A stretch of DNA of 64,000 nucleotides, from contig CAVJCT010000072.1 in NCBI GenBank assembly GCA_963648205.1, forward strand, positions 15,662 to 79,661, read 5' to 3'. The notes under the pieces were generated by a model, which searched no databases, was not told the DNA's origin, and saw nothing but the letters and a program-made list of their open reading frames with translations. Below are positions 1 to 10,154 of the stretch, one piece after another; position 1 is the stretch's first letter, and each line of letters begins with the position of its first letter. Source of the DNA: UBA1181 sp963648205. Lineage in GTDB: Bacteria > Bacteroidota > Bacteroidia > Bacteroidales > Paludibacteraceae. Made by a program: the position numbers and the translations under genes.

Positions 1-3000
1 AAGGTGGACTATGAGGTGAGAAGAGAGGAGACGACGGTGACGAAAGGCTCGCAAGTATCTGATAGTGAGGGATATTTCTCATTGCCTGTAGAAACATCAA
101 AATGGAAATCAGGATTGTATAATGTCATTTTGAAGGCAAAAGACGATAAAGGGCGAGAGTCTGTTGATACCTTGCAAACCATCTTGTATCGTTTGGAAGA
201 TAAATGTCCGCCAGTTTATTCACTAATGTGGACGGAAGGAATAAAAGACGTGTCATTAGCAGAAGGTGAGAATTACACAGTGAGAGTTGGTTCTTCTTTG
301 AAAGATGCTCATTTACTGGTGATTACGACAGATGATAAGGCAAATTCGAAACGACAATGGTATGCTTTGAGTGATGAGATAAAGGAATTTAAATTCGCTT
401 TGGAGGATTCGCAAAAAGAGTCGCTCCACGTTGAGTTTTATTTAGTTCACGATGGAAAGTTGAGTTCTGGCAAGATGACTATCTCACGAAAAAGAGAGTC
501 GATGAAGATGCCTGTCAGTCTGAGTGTTTTCAGAGATAAAGTGGAGCCAGGCTCAAAGGAATCGTGGACAATCACTGTGCCAAAGAAATATGGTGCGGAG
601 GTTTTGGCTGCAATGTACGATGCGTCGTTAGATCAATTTGGAAAATTGGAGTGGGCTTTCACTCCTGAATATCAAAGTTCAGTGTCATTCAATGATTGGA
701 GAAGTGTGGCAAACCATATAGATGAGAATTTGTATTATGCGGCAGCCGTCAATTCTCGTGATTTCTACTTGCGTTTCGGAAGGTGGATTGATATGATGCA
801 AGGACGATTAGAGCGAGAATTTGGATTTGGTATGAGGCTGAAAAATAAGTGTATGTTGGCTTCAACGATGGCGATGACGGAGTCTGATGATGAAAGCGTT
901 GCGATAGAAAACGAGGTTGGAAATTCTGCAAATGTGATTGAAATGCCAACGGAAGGTGTCGGTATGATAAACACTGATTCGAAGGCGGCAGCCAAACTTT
1001 TGGATAATTCTAATAATAGAGAATCAGCGTCGAATCAAGAAAAGTTTACTGTGCGTTCGAACTTTGCTGAAACGGCATTCTTCTATCCACAGTTGCGTGC
1101 TGATTCGGCAGGAAACACGACAATAAATTTTGAAATGCCAGAGAGTCTGACTCGTTGGAACTTCCTCGCTTTCGGTCATACGAAAGATCTGCATTACGGT
1201 ATGGTTGAGCAGCAAATCGTATCGCAAAAAGATTTTACTATTTCCCCTAATTTGCCTCGTTTTTTTAGGAAGAATGATAAGATTTCACTCACTGCTAAGA
1301 TTGTGAATCTGTCGGATTTGGAGCAAGCAGGCGTGGCAAAGATTCAGTTCTTAGACCCTGTAACAGAGAAGGTTATAGCGGAACATTCAACGGATTTTAT
1401 TGTAGAACAAGGTAAGAATGGTGTGGTCTCGGTGGAATTTGATATTCCAGAAAACTACGATGCCATCTTAGTGAGAACGATTGCACAAGCAACGAATTTC
1501 AAGGATGGTGAGCAGAAATTAGTGCCAGTTCTCTCCGATCGAACTGTCGTAACGCAGTCTATGCCGATTTATGTGCGTGGCGGTCAGACTAAAAACTACA
1601 CTTTCAAGAATTTGGCAGAGAACACATCCAACACACTACGCACCAATTTCTTGAAGTTGGAGTTCTCTACGAATCCGATTTGGTATGCTGTGCAAGCCCT
1701 TCCATCTATTGCTGAGGTGGAGCATAAAAATGCGAATAGTCTCTCGGCAGCCCATTTCGCAACCGTCTTGGCAAGCCATATTGCAAAGTCTAATCCGAAG
1801 ATTTTCAATGTCATCAATGCTTGGAAAAATCAAGGAGGCGATTCAAAAACACTGCTTTCACAGTTGGAGAAAAATCCAGAAGTCAAAGCCATTTTGCTCT
1901 CTGAAACCCCTTGGGTGATGGATGCGAAAAGCGAGACTGAGATGAAGCAACGATTGACAACTCTCTTCGACCTCAACGATTTGAATGGAAAATCTGAGAA
2001 ATGGTTGAAGGAGTTAAGCCAATATCAAGATGAGGATGGCGGTTATCGTTGGTTTACAGGAATGCATTCCAACATGCACACGACGCTCTTTGTTTTGGAT
2101 AATTTTGGAAGATTGAAAAAGGCAGGCTTGCTGGAAAACAATCAGTCGTTGGAGGAGAACATAGAAAATGCAATAGAGTATTTGGATGTCAAGTTGGAAG
2201 AGAATTACAATCGGCTGAAAGAATGGGATAAAGATTACAAAAAACATGCTACTATAGGTATGTATGAGTTGTATTATTTCCAAGTGCGAGGCATGTTCTC
2301 AGAAATAGGAAATTTGGCGGATAGCGATGAGGCATACAAATTCTATTATGGATTGATGAAGAAACAATGGACTGATTTCTCGCTCTTAGGCAAGTCGTTG
2401 GCTGCAATCGCCCTCTATCAGGGAGGTGATAAAGACATCGCGAAACAAATTGTAAAATCTCTTCGTGAATATTCCACCACATCAGATGAGATGGGTATGT
2501 ACTGGTTGAAGAATGTGAGTGGCTATTTATGGCAAGACGCAGCTATCTCAACCCATACACGCATTATGGAGGCGTTGGCATTGGTGGATTATAACGCGGA
2601 CGAGCAAGACAATCTTCGCTTGTGGCTGTTGAACCAGAAACGAACTCAGAACTGGGACAACCTCATTGCCAATGTGGATGCGTTGAACGTACTTCTTCTC
2701 TCAGGTTCTGATTGGGTTTCTAAAGAAAACGACGTTCAGATTGTTGTCGGTGGAAAAACTGTGGAGACGAAAAAAGAAGCTGGCACAGGCTATTTCACTA
2801 AGGTTTATACGGACGACTCCGTTACTCCGAAGATGGCAGAGGTGCAGTTGACGAGTGCCAAGGGTGGCAATATCTCGTGGGGTGCAATGTATTGGCAGTT
2901 TGAAGAGAACTATGATAAAGTGGCAAAAAGCAAGAACGCTTTGCATATCGAGCGACTGATAATGTTGCAACAGGAGAATAATGGCAAAAAGGTTCTTAAG

Positions 3001-3360
3001 AAGATTGATTCAAAAACAACATTGAAAGTTGGCGATAAATTGGTTGTTCGTATAACGTTGCGGACGGATCGAGATATGGATTATGTGGTCTTGAAAGATC
3101 AACGAGCAAGTTGTTTGGAACCAACGGTGCAGAAATCGGGCTATCATTGTGAGGATGGAATCTGTTTCTATCAGTCGCCTAAAGATGCTGCTCAGTATTA
3201 TTTCTTCGATCATCTTGTAAAAGGAACGTTCGTTTTTGAATATCCTTTGTGGGTAACGCACGCAGGTGATTTCATGACGGGACTTGCCACTGTGCAATGT
3301 CTTTACGCACCTGAATTTTTGTCAAATTCAGATGCGGTGCAAATCCACATAGCGAAATAG
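1..3360 (+). CDS. Alpha-2-macroglobulin family protein, C-terminal part
   Basis: The frame is open to the left edge, so the gene begins outside the window; what is visible is about 1119 codons. The alpha-2-macroglobulin core motif lies near residues 354-385 (FYPQLRADS, then PESLTRWNF), followed by bait/MG-type beta domains and a helical alpha-alpha toroid (DGGYRWFTG near residue 680). The canonical thioester CxEQ is absent: the corresponding stretch reads LPSIAEVEHKNANSL. Bacterial relatives are periplasmic or outer-membrane-anchored proteins thought to trap proteases or guard the envelope; that role is known for the family and inferred here. A second, complete family member lies at 34917-40361. 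Family assignment is firm; function is not. Confidence 0.88.
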   Translation, partial: KVDYEVRREETTVTKGSQVSDSEGYFSLPVETSKWKSGLYNVILKAKDDKGRESVDTLQTILYRLEDKCPPVYSLMWTEGIKDVSLAEGENYTVRVGSSLKDAHLLVITTDDKANSKRQWYALSDEIKEFKFALEDSQKESLHVEFYLVHDGKLSSGKMTISRKRESMKMPVSLSVFRDKVEPGSKESWTITVPKKYGAEVLAAMYDASLDQFGKLEWAFTPEYQSSVSFNDWRSVANHIDENLYYAAAVNSRDFYLRFGRWIDMMQGRLEREFGFGMRLKNKCMLASTMAMTESDDESVAIENEVGNSANVIEMPTEGVGMINTDSKAAAKLLDNSNNRESASNQEKFTVRSNFAETAFFYPQLRADSAGNTTINFEMPESLTRWNFLAFGHTKDLHYGMVEQQIVSQKDFTISPNLPRFFRKNDKISLTAKIVNLSDLEQAGVAKIQFLDPVTEKVIAEHSTDFIVEQGKNGVVSVEFDIPENYDAILVRTIAQATNFKDGEQKLVPVLSDRTVVTQSMPIYVRGGQTKNYTFKNLAENTSNTLRTNFLKLEFSTNPIWYAVQALPSIAEVEHKNANSLSAAHFATVLASHIAKSNPKIFNVINAWKNQGGDSKTLLSQLEKNPEVKAILLSETPWVMDAKSETEMKQRLTTLFDLNDLNGKSEKWLKELSQYQDEDGGYRWFTGMHSNMHTTLFVLDNFGRLKKAGLLENNQSLEENIENAIEYLDVKLEENYNRLKEWDKDYKKHATIGMYELYYFQVRGMFSEIGNLADSDEAYKFYYGLMKKQWTDFSLLGKSLAAIALYQGGDKDIAKQIVKSLREYSTTSDEMGMYWLKNVSGYLWQDAAISTHTRIMEALALVDYNADEQDNLRLWLLNQKRTQNWDNLIANVDALNVLLLSGSDWVSKENDVQIVVGGKTVETKKEAGTGYFTKVYTDDSVTPKMAEVQLTSAKGGNISWGAMYWQFEENYDKVAKSKNALHIERLIMLQQENNGKKVLKKIDSKTTLKVGDKLVVRITLRTDRDMDYVVLKDQRASCLEPTVQKSGYHCEDGICFYQSPKDAAQYYFFDHLVKGTFVFEYPLWVTHAGDFMTGLATVQCLYAPEFLSNSDAVQIHIAK

Positions 3361-3382
3361 GTGATTTTTTAATTCCTTTTTG

Positions 3383-3390
3383 TAAATTTG
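3383..3390 (+). promoter_or_regulatory. Candidate -7 promoter element (TAAATTTG)
   Basis: Matches the Bacteroidetes TAnnTTTG element, in the gap between the alpha-2-macroglobulin gene and the lipoprotein gene that starts at 3451. No clear -33 TTTG was found at the right distance, so this is tentative. Confidence 0.4.
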
Positions 3391-3450
3391 ACAACTATTA
3401 AAAATTGCAGTTGTAAGTTTTAAAGTGTTTAAAATAAAAAAGTTAGGAAA

Positions 3451-4230
3451 ATGAAAAAAAATTCTAAAAGCAAGATTTGGACTTTTGCGGCAGCTTGTTT
3501 GGTTCTCTTTTTCGGGGCTACGGGTTGTGTGGAAGACGAGTACGATCTTTCTGAACTGTCGACGGATAGTCTGATGGTTACAACGGCTCTCGAAGCACCA
3601 CTGGCGAAGAGCATTATTTCTGTGGATGATGTATTTAAGCATCGAGGGTCAAAAGGTATCGTAGTTAAGTTTGATAGTCTGATGGGTGATTTAGACGCTA
3701 TCTATGATTTGTCAAAATTCACGAAGGATGATCCCTCTGTTCTTCCAGGCTATTTCGTGATGGAAGATGGAATCGTTGCGACCGATACCTTGTTTGGCAT
3801 TGATCTCGGTAATGCAATCGGCAAGGAAAAAACGGTTGATTCCATCTATGCAGCGGAGTTGACTTTCAATGTTGTGAATGAAGTTCCTTTAGGAGGAACG
3901 ATTGAGTTTCGCTTCATGAGAAAGGAAACTTTGAGTGTGATGGGAATTGAGACGAGTGTTTATATAGAGGAGAAATCGCTCAGACGCTCGGTGGAGATTA
4001 GTGCTAGCACGTTTGGAACGGACAGAAAATTGGTATCGGCAGGAAAAAACACCTATACGGTTGGTTATGAAGGCGATGATGCTGAGGCATTGAATCGTGT
4101 TACGGACATCGAGATGATTTATAACCTCAACCCTGTATATGCTGAGGATGAGTATTATTTGTCAGAAGATTATAGAGTGACGATTTCTCTATCTGCTTAT
4201 ATAAAGGCTAAAGTATTATTGAATTATTAA
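3451..4230 (+). CDS. Hypothetical lipoprotein upstream of OmpA-like protein
   Basis: 259 aa with a type II signal peptide: positively charged start, hydrophobic stretch, and lipobox GATGC with the acylated Cys at residue 26. The acidic residues directly after Cys (VEDEYD) fit an outer-membrane or surface lipoprotein in Bacteroidetes. I do not recognise the mature domain, which looks mostly beta. It ends 7 bp before the OmpA-like gene on the same strand, so the two are very likely co-transcribed and may act together at the outer membrane. No function is assigned. Confidence 0.75.
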   Translation: MKKNSKSKIWTFAAACLVLFFGATGCVEDEYDLSELSTDSLMVTTALEAPLAKSIISVDDVFKHRGSKGIVVKFDSLMGDLDAIYDLSKFTKDDPSVLPGYFVMEDGIVATDTLFGIDLGNAIGKEKTVDSIYAAELTFNVVNEVPLGGTIEFRFMRKETLSVMGIETSVYIEEKSLRRSVEISASTFGTDRKLVSAGKNTYTVGYEGDDAEALNRVTDIEMIYNLNPVYAEDEYYLSEDYRVTISLSAYIKAKVLLNY

Positions 4231-4237
4231 TAGGAGG

Positions 4238-6571
4238 ATGATGAAAACGAAGAAACTACTTTTATTGGGTCTGTTTTTGTTGCAGACTGTTGTGTCGTTC
4301 GCACAATTCAGTAATACGCTTTATTTTGACAAGTACAATTATCGCCAGCATAAGGTGAATCCGGCTTTCCAACCTATAGGCAAGTTCTACATCGGGTTCC
4401 CGGCTTTGTCCGACATTTCGGTTGCTGCTGGTAATAATCGTTTCAGATTCAACGACATCATTCAGAATGTGGAGATCGATGGTGTGAAGAAGCCAGTTCT
4501 TTTCTTTGACAAACATGCAAAGTCTGACGGTATTTCCAACTTCTTGGATCAGTTGAAATTCAACGAGCGTGCGTACGCTGCATATAATATTGACATCTTG
4601 GATTTCGGTTGGAGAACGAAGAGAAATTCGTACATCTCGATTGCTTTGTCGAATCGTTTCGAGGCGATGGTGGTCGTTCCTAAAAAACTTCCAGAGTTGG
4701 TCTTCAAGGGAATGGAGAATGGAGAACGCTACAACACGAAGATTGACAAGATGGCTGTTCGGGCTTCTCTCTACTCTCAGTTGGCAGTGAGCTATTCTCG
4801 TCCGATCAACGATCAGTGGACGGTCGGTGCGACTTTGAAATATTTGTATGGTCACGGCAATGTCTCTTCTGATTTCAGAAATTTGGAGTTGAATCTTTCG
4901 GGTGATAAATGGTCTATCACGGGCGATGGTTCTGTTCGTGTTTCATTCCCTGGACTTCGTTTTACTCCAGATGAAAATAATCAAATCGACGACGTTGATG
5001 TAGATGATTTGGATGTCTCTATGGCTGCAAAACCACAAGGACATGGAGGTGCAATCGACTTGGGTGTTACCTATCAGGTGTTGCCTCGCTTGCAATTGTC
5101 TGCCAGTGTGCTTGACTTGGGATTCATCCATTGGAAGAATAATTTGAATCAGTTGAACAAGAAGAATGATTTCGTGTATGATGGTGTTGTATATGATATC
5201 GACTCTGATTCAACGGATTACTGGGAACCCTACGAGGATCAGTTGGAAAATATGTATGAGATAGGTAATTCGCCTAAAGCATACAACGCTGCTCTTTGCG
5301 CTAAGATTTTGGTGGGTGGTGAATACTCATTCTGGGAAGATCGTTTAGGTTTGGGCGTTTTGTCTAAGACTTACATCTACTGTCATTCCGCATGGGAGGA
5401 GTTCTTGCTCTCTGCTAATTTCCGTCCGTGCCAACAGTTCTCTTTGGGCTTGACTTATAGTATGTTCGATGGTCAGTGGAACAACTTGGGTTGCAGTATG
5501 AACTTCAACTTGGGTGCGTTCAATTTGAACTTCGCAGTAGACAATGTGCCGATGAAGTGGTCTAAGAGTGGAGACATTGCCTTCCCTTCAAACCAGAACA
5601 GTATCCGCGCAACTGTCGGTGTCGGTTTCATGTTTAAATATAGAAACAAAGACCAAGACAAGGATGGCGTTTTGGATAAGTACGATTTATGTCCTGACAC
5701 GCCTGCTGGTACAGAGGTTGATTCTGTAGGTTGTCCAAAAGATTCAGATGGTGATGGCGTTCCAGATTGCATCGACCAATGTCCAGACACGCCAAAAGAG
5801 GCTAAGGGATTGGTTGACTCTATAGGTTGCCCTCTCGATAGCGATGGTGATGGTGTGCCAGATTATATCGATCAATGTCCAATGACTCCAAAAGAGGCTT
5901 ACGGATTTGTTGATTCTTTGGGTTGTATCTTGGATAGCGATAACGACAACGTGCCAGACTATATGGATAAATGTCCGAACACACCTGCCGAGGCTCTTGG
6001 TACGATTGATTCAACAGGTTGTCCTCGTGATACCGATGGTGATGGTGTTCCAAACTATTTGGATAAGTGTCCAGACACACCACAAGAGGCGTGGGGCAGT
6101 GTTGATTCAACAGGTTGCCCAATGGATAGAGATGGTGATGGCGTTCCTGATTACATCGATAAGTGTCCTGACGTGGCTGGTACTAAGTCGAATAATGGTT
6201 GTCCAGAAGTGAAAGCCGAGGTGAAGAAGATCTTCAAGAAAGCGTTGACTGGAATCCAATTTGAGACGGGTAAGGCTGTCATCAAGAAATCATCTAACTC
6301 AATCTTGAACGAGATTGTGAAGGTGATGAAAGAGAACTCTGAGTACAAGTTGAACATCAGCGGACATACCGATTCTACTGGTAAGCCAGAAAAGAACTTG
6401 AAATTGTCAAAAGACCGTGCTGCTGCAGTAGAGAAGTACTTGACGACCCACGGCGTTGAGGCTTCAAGAATCCACTCTGAGGGATATGGCGACACGAAGC
6501 CAGTGGCAAGCAACAAGACTACTCAAGGTAAGGCTAAGAACCGTCGTGTAGAGTTCGAGGTTGAGTTCTAA
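4238..6571 (+). CDS. DUF5723-type barrel with TSP3 repeats and OmpA domain
   Basis: 777 aa in three parts. A signal peptide (cleaved near VVSFAQ) leads into a region resembling DUF5723 (motif KVNPAFQP) that should form an outer-membrane beta-barrel up to about residue 465. Six thrombospondin type-3-like calcium-binding repeats (DxDGDGVPDxxDxCP) cover about 470-660. A C-terminal OmpA/MotB peptidoglycan-binding domain (SGHTDSTG, then a final NRRVEFEVEF) follows. The product probably ties the outer membrane to peptidoglycan. Two adjacent ATG codons (4238, 4241) follow AGGAGG at 4232-4237; the second has the more usual spacing. Co-transcribed with the upstream lipoprotein gene and ended by a strong terminator. 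Confidence 0.9.
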   Translation: MMKTKKLLLLGLFLLQTVVSFAQFSNTLYFDKYNYRQHKVNPAFQPIGKFYIGFPALSDISVAAGNNRFRFNDIIQNVEIDGVKKPVLFFDKHAKSDGISNFLDQLKFNERAYAAYNIDILDFGWRTKRNSYISIALSNRFEAMVVVPKKLPELVFKGMENGERYNTKIDKMAVRASLYSQLAVSYSRPINDQWTVGATLKYLYGHGNVSSDFRNLELNLSGDKWSITGDGSVRVSFPGLRFTPDENNQIDDVDVDDLDVSMAAKPQGHGGAIDLGVTYQVLPRLQLSASVLDLGFIHWKNNLNQLNKKNDFVYDGVVYDIDSDSTDYWEPYEDQLENMYEIGNSPKAYNAALCAKILVGGEYSFWEDRLGLGVLSKTYIYCHSAWEEFLLSANFRPCQQFSLGLTYSMFDGQWNNLGCSMNFNLGAFNLNFAVDNVPMKWSKSGDIAFPSNQNSIRATVGVGFMFKYRNKDQDKDGVLDKYDLCPDTPAGTEVDSVGCPKDSDGDGVPDCIDQCPDTPKEAKGLVDSIGCPLDSDGDGVPDYIDQCPMTPKEAYGFVDSLGCILDSDNDNVPDYMDKCPNTPAEALGTIDSTGCPRDTDGDGVPNYLDKCPDTPQEAWGSVDSTGCPMDRDGDGVPDYIDKCPDVAGTKSNNGCPEVKAEVKKIFKKALTGIQFETGKAVIKKSSNSILNEIVKVMKENSEYKLNISGHTDSTGKPEKNLKLSKDRAAAVEKYLTTHGVEASRIHSEGYGDTKPVASNKTTQGKAKNRRVEFEVEF
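5656..6208 (+). repeat. Six tandem TSP3-type coding repeats
   Basis: Six in-frame units of about 32 codons (roughly 96 bp) encode D-rich calcium loops ending in DxCP, each followed by a DS.GC segment. Units 2-5 are very similar at the DNA level, so copy number could vary by recombination. The last unit is shorter (CPDVAGTKSNNGCP). Confidence 0.85.
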
Positions 6572-6604
6572 TTTGTGAAATAACAGTTAGTCCATAATGA
6601 AGAA

Positions 6605-6637
6605 GGGCGGTAGATAATGAGTCTACCGCCCTTTTTG
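6605..6637 (+). terminator. Rho-independent terminator after OmpA-like gene
   Basis: Perfect 10-bp stem (GGGCGGTAGA / TCTACCGCCC) with a 7-nt loop, followed by five T. It lies between convergent genes and ends the lipoprotein/OmpA operon. Confidence 0.9.
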
Positions 6638-6641
6638 TTTC

Positions 6642-7553
6642 TTACTTGTCTCGTTTCCGCTCGGGGTACTGAAAGTAGAATGGCGAATGCCCCTCCCTTC
6701 TTTTGAAGAATTTTCCAAAGGACGACTGATCGGAGAAATGCAACTCTTCTGCTACTTGTTGTACGCTCATCTCCGAACGACTCAACAATGCTTTTGCTTC
6801 TCCAAACAGCATCTCATAGATGAAATCGGATGGTGTTCTTCCAGTAACTTTCTTGACAATCAGGGTGAAATAATGTGCTGATAAATGTAGTTGTTCAGCA
6901 TAAAAATCTACGTTGTGTTCTTGTTTGAAATTCTCAATGAGCAACTCGATGAAGGTACGCACGATCAACTCTTTGCGAGTCAAAGTGTCGCGTACCATAC
7001 CTTCAGAAATTCGTTTTTCTATAAAATGACTGAGGTCCAAGTAGAAGGCGATGAAAGCATTCAAAACCATTTGCCGATAGTAATAATGGTCGGTGTCCGA
7101 CAGGGCGAACGACAGATTGTCCCATCGATGTTTCAGACTCTCAACATTCTCTGCCGACATTCGTATCACAGGATTTCTGAACATCATCACCGAATATTTG
7201 GTTCTGATAGGTATCATCTCGGCAGGGTCGTAACGCTCCATGAAAGTGTGAGAAACGGAAAGAACCACACAACGGAAATCTTCCGATGCCTCTGTAATCG
7301 TGCAGATATGAGTCGATAAAACCACGACGCAACCGCTCGTCAGTTTGTAATGGCAGAAATTGGCGGAAAAATTTGCCTGACCCGACAACACTAAAATGGT
7401 CTTGTAGGAGTATAAATGGCTTCGAGACGTGAAAATCTGAAAGGCTTCTTCACTGCGATATTCTTTGCAACTCAACAAGGATTCGCCACCGTCGCCTCGA
7501 TTTTCTTTAAAGTCTTGTATCTCATGTAATACTGCAAATTGATACTCCTCCAT
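6642..7553 (-). CDS. AraC family transcriptional regulator
   Basis: 303 aa. The N-terminal half is an effector-binding-like region. The C-terminal 100 residues carry the paired helix-turn-helix of AraC/XylS proteins (LHLSAHYFTLIVKKVTG, then VAEELHFSDQSSFGKFFKR). It is transcribed divergently from the TolC/HlyD/MFS operon across about 180 bp, the usual arrangement for a local regulator, so it probably controls that efflux operon; this is inferred from position. A TATTTTTG -7-like element (CAAAAATA on the plus strand at 7580-7587) precedes it. Confidence 0.88.
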   Translation of the reverse strand: MEEYQFAVLHEIQDFKENRGDGGESLLSCKEYRSEEAFQIFTSRSHLYSYKTILVLSGQANFSANFCHYKLTSGCVVVLSTHICTITEASEDFRCVVLSVSHTFMERYDPAEMIPIRTKYSVMMFRNPVIRMSAENVESLKHRWDNLSFALSDTDHYYYRQMVLNAFIAFYLDLSHFIEKRISEGMVRDTLTRKELIVRTFIELLIENFKQEHNVDFYAEQLHLSAHYFTLIVKKVTGRTPSDFIYEMLFGEAKALLSRSEMSVQQVAEELHFSDQSSFGKFFKRREGHSPFYFQYPERKRDK

Positions 7554-7672
7554 ATCGCATTCGTTTTTTTATGATTGCACAAAAATACCAATAATTGTGT
7601 TGATATTTATGTCTTATAAGCACGTTTTTTTCTTTTTATGTCCATTTAAAACCAATTCAGAACATTTTGGGA

Positions 7673-7705
7673 TTTGCCAAAATTGAGTTCATTCAGCGAC
7701 CTTTG
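7673..7705 (+). promoter_or_regulatory. Promoter of efflux operon
   Basis: TTTG at 7673-7676 and GACCTTTG at 7698-7705, separated by 21 nt, match the Bacteroidetes -33/-7 pattern with one weak position. It lies 28 bp before the preferred tolC start at 7734. Confidence 0.55.
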
Positions 7706-7733
7706 CAAGTTGATTAATTTGTATTATCCTAAA

Positions 7734-9059
7734 ATGAAGAAAACAGTTTTATCATTTGTTTTTTTGGGGACTGCGCTTTTCTCTTTTTCCCAAGAGAATG
7801 TGCTGCGTCTTTCCATTCCGCAATTGTTTCAGTTGGCAGAAGACCATAGTCAGGAACTGAAGGTCTCCGAACTCTCTGTGCAAGCGTCTGAAGAGGATAT
7901 CAAAGTGGCTAAGAACGGTTTATTGCCATCTTTCGATGTCTCTCTTTCTGCAGGCTATCTGAGCGACCTCCGCATCACGGATCGTAATTTCAGCAATGGT
8001 CAGACTATCAAAATGAAGAATTTCGGCGATCTTGCCAACTTCACCAACAGTTTGGCTGTTGAGGCTACTTACTTGGTCTACTCGGGTGGGGCAGTGCAGA
8101 ATGGAATCCGCAACGCCAAGATGGCAAATGAGATTTCTCAACAACAACAGGTGCAGACTCGCCAGAATGTGCGTTTCCTATTGTTGAGTTACTACCTCGA
8201 CCTTTTCAGATTGACCAACCAAGAGGAGGTCTATTTGAAAAATATCGAGCAGACAAAGATTCTTGTGGAGAACATTCAAAACAAGCATAGCGAGGGTATG
8301 GCTCTGAAGAATGATATCACTCGTCATGAACTTCATTTGCAATCGCTTGAACTTGCACTCAAGCAGACTCGCAATGCCAAGAGTATCGCCCAGAATAAAC
8401 TTCGCACACTCTTGAAACTGTCTCCTGAAACTGTTATCGAAGTGGATCAAACTATTTTGGAAAATCTTCCGATCGCTGACAAGGAGCAGACTTGGCAGGA
8501 AACGGCAACCTCCTCTTCACCGATTTTAAAGATTTCAGACATAAAGACGAACATAGCGGAAAACAATGTCAAAATTGCGAAATCAGATCGTTTGCCTCAT
8601 ATCGCACTCTATGCCTCAGATCAGTTGAACGGTCCAATCACGATTGATATGGATGTGAAAGATAACAATATGAACTTGTGGACGGTGGGTGTCGGTGTAA
8701 CCTATAATTTGGCATCTCTTTATAAGTCTGGCAGAAATATTCGTAAAGCAAAGACCGACAGTGAGATGGCAAAGGCAGAAAGGGAAACTGCGATGGAAAA
8801 TCTGCAGATTGAGGTCAACACGGCTCACACGCTTTTCTTGGAGTCGTTCTCAATCTTGGAGACTTGCGAGAAGAGTTTGGAATTGGCAGTTCTCAACTAT
8901 AATGTGGTGAACAACCGCTATGTCAACGACTTGGCATTGATCACGGATATGCTCGACGCAAGTAACTCAAAAATCGAAGCAGAATTGAATATGGCAAATG
9001 CAAAAATCAATATCGTTTTGAAATATTACAACTTAAAACGTGCTTCTGGTGATCTTTAA
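7734..9059 (+). CDS. TolC family outer membrane efflux protein
   Basis: 441 aa from the ATG at 7734, chosen because a signal peptide follows directly (MKKTVLSFVFLG to FSFSQ); an upstream TTG in frame at 7674 lies inside the promoter. Two long helical repeats typical of outer-membrane efflux proteins are visible (LSIPQLFQLAEDHSQELKV and the related second half). It should form the outer-membrane channel of the tripartite pump whose adaptor and inner-membrane transporter follow at 9102 and 10155. The substrate is unknown. Confidence 0.9.
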   Translation: MKKTVLSFVFLGTALFSFSQENVLRLSIPQLFQLAEDHSQELKVSELSVQASEEDIKVAKNGLLPSFDVSLSAGYLSDLRITDRNFSNGQTIKMKNFGDLANFTNSLAVEATYLVYSGGAVQNGIRNAKMANEISQQQQVQTRQNVRFLLLSYYLDLFRLTNQEEVYLKNIEQTKILVENIQNKHSEGMALKNDITRHELHLQSLELALKQTRNAKSIAQNKLRTLLKLSPETVIEVDQTILENLPIADKEQTWQETATSSSPILKISDIKTNIAENNVKIAKSDRLPHIALYASDQLNGPITIDMDVKDNNMNLWTVGVGVTYNLASLYKSGRNIRKAKTDSEMAKAERETAMENLQIEVNTAHTLFLESFSILETCEKSLELAVLNYNVVNNRYVNDLALITDMLDASNSKIEAELNMANAKINIVLKYYNLKRASGDL

Positions 9060-9101
9060 TCTTTAACAAAAAATTGTAAAATCATAAAAATCATTCGAAA
9101 G

Positions 9102-10136
9102 ATGAATAAGAATACTAAAAAATTGACATTCAATATCTTAGTTTGTTTGTTGTTAGCAGGTGCTTTGCTCTGGGTCGCTTCTCATTTCTTCCATTTCGGA
9201 AGGGTAGAGTTCACCGATAATGCGCAGGTGAAACAGTTGATTGTTCCTGTAAATTCTCGTATTCAAGGTTTCGTTAAGAAAATCTATTTTACTGAGTTTC
9301 AGTATGTTAAGAAAGGAGATACGCTTGCGACAATCGAGGATATGGAGTTCCGTTTCCGATTGGCTCAAGCCGAGGCAGATTATGACCGTGCAACTTCTGG
9401 CAAGGAGGTGATGTCTGCAACTATCAATACGACGACAAACAATATCTCTGTCAACGATGCTGCTATTCAAGAGGCTTCTGCACTCATGGAGAATGCGAGA
9501 AAGGAATATGAGCGTTATGAGAAACTCTATGCGCAAGAGTCTGTTACCAAGCAGGAGTTTGATGCAAAAAAGACGGACTACGAGGCTAAAAAGGCTCGTT
9601 TTGAGCAGATTAACCGCCAAAAAGAGTCTTCTTCATTGGTGAGAAAAGAGCAGACAAAACGTTTGGGACAGAATGTGGCAGAGATAAAATTGGCAGAGGC
9701 TGCACTTGAATTGGCTCGTCTAAATCTTTCATATACAGTGATTTTGGCACCTTGTGATGGCTATACTGGTCGCAAAAACATTCAAGAAGGTCAGTTGATT
9801 CAGCCAGGTCAAACCATTGTCGACCTTGTGGATGAAAATGACAAGTGGATCGTGGCTAATTTTAAAGAGACACAAACTCATCATATCGCTGAAGGTCAAG
9901 ATGTTGAGATTGAAGTGGATGCTCTTCCGGGTGTAACTTTCCAAGGAAAAGTGCAAGCCATTTCAAAGGCAACGGGTAATAGTTTCTCTTTGATTCCACA
10001 CGATTATTCTACAGGAAACTTCGTGAAGGTAGAGCAAAGAATCCCTATCCGAATAGACTTTTCGGACCAGAATGATGTTGAGACTTTGAAAAGAGTCAGC
10101 GCAGGTATGAACGCTGAATGTACTGTAAAATACTAA
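9102..10136 (+). CDS. HlyD/EmrA-type membrane fusion protein
   Basis: 344 aa. One N-terminal membrane helix (residues about 9-28) is followed by a lipoyl-like half-domain (VPVNSRIQGFVKKI), a long coiled-coil hairpin (about 85-200), the second lipoyl half (ILAPCDGYTGRKNIQEGQ) and a beta-barrel domain. It is the periplasmic adaptor linking the TolC protein to the MFS transporter; the gene follows tolC by 42 bp and precedes the transporter by 18 bp, so all three form one operon. EmrA-like pumps export hydrophobic drugs or, in some members, fatty acids. Confidence 0.92.
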   Translation: MNKNTKKLTFNILVCLLLAGALLWVASHFFHFGRVEFTDNAQVKQLIVPVNSRIQGFVKKIYFTEFQYVKKGDTLATIEDMEFRFRLAQAEADYDRATSGKEVMSATINTTTNNISVNDAAIQEASALMENARKEYERYEKLYAQESVTKQEFDAKKTDYEAKKARFEQINRQKESSSLVRKEQTKRLGQNVAEIKLAEAALELARLNLSYTVILAPCDGYTGRKNIQEGQLIQPGQTIVDLVDENDKWIVANFKETQTHHIAEGQDVEIEVDALPGVTFQGKVQAISKATGNSFSLIPHDYSTGNFVKVEQRIPIRIDFSDQNDVETLKRVSAGMNAECTVKY

Positions 10137-10154
10137 GATTCAATAGTTTAGATT

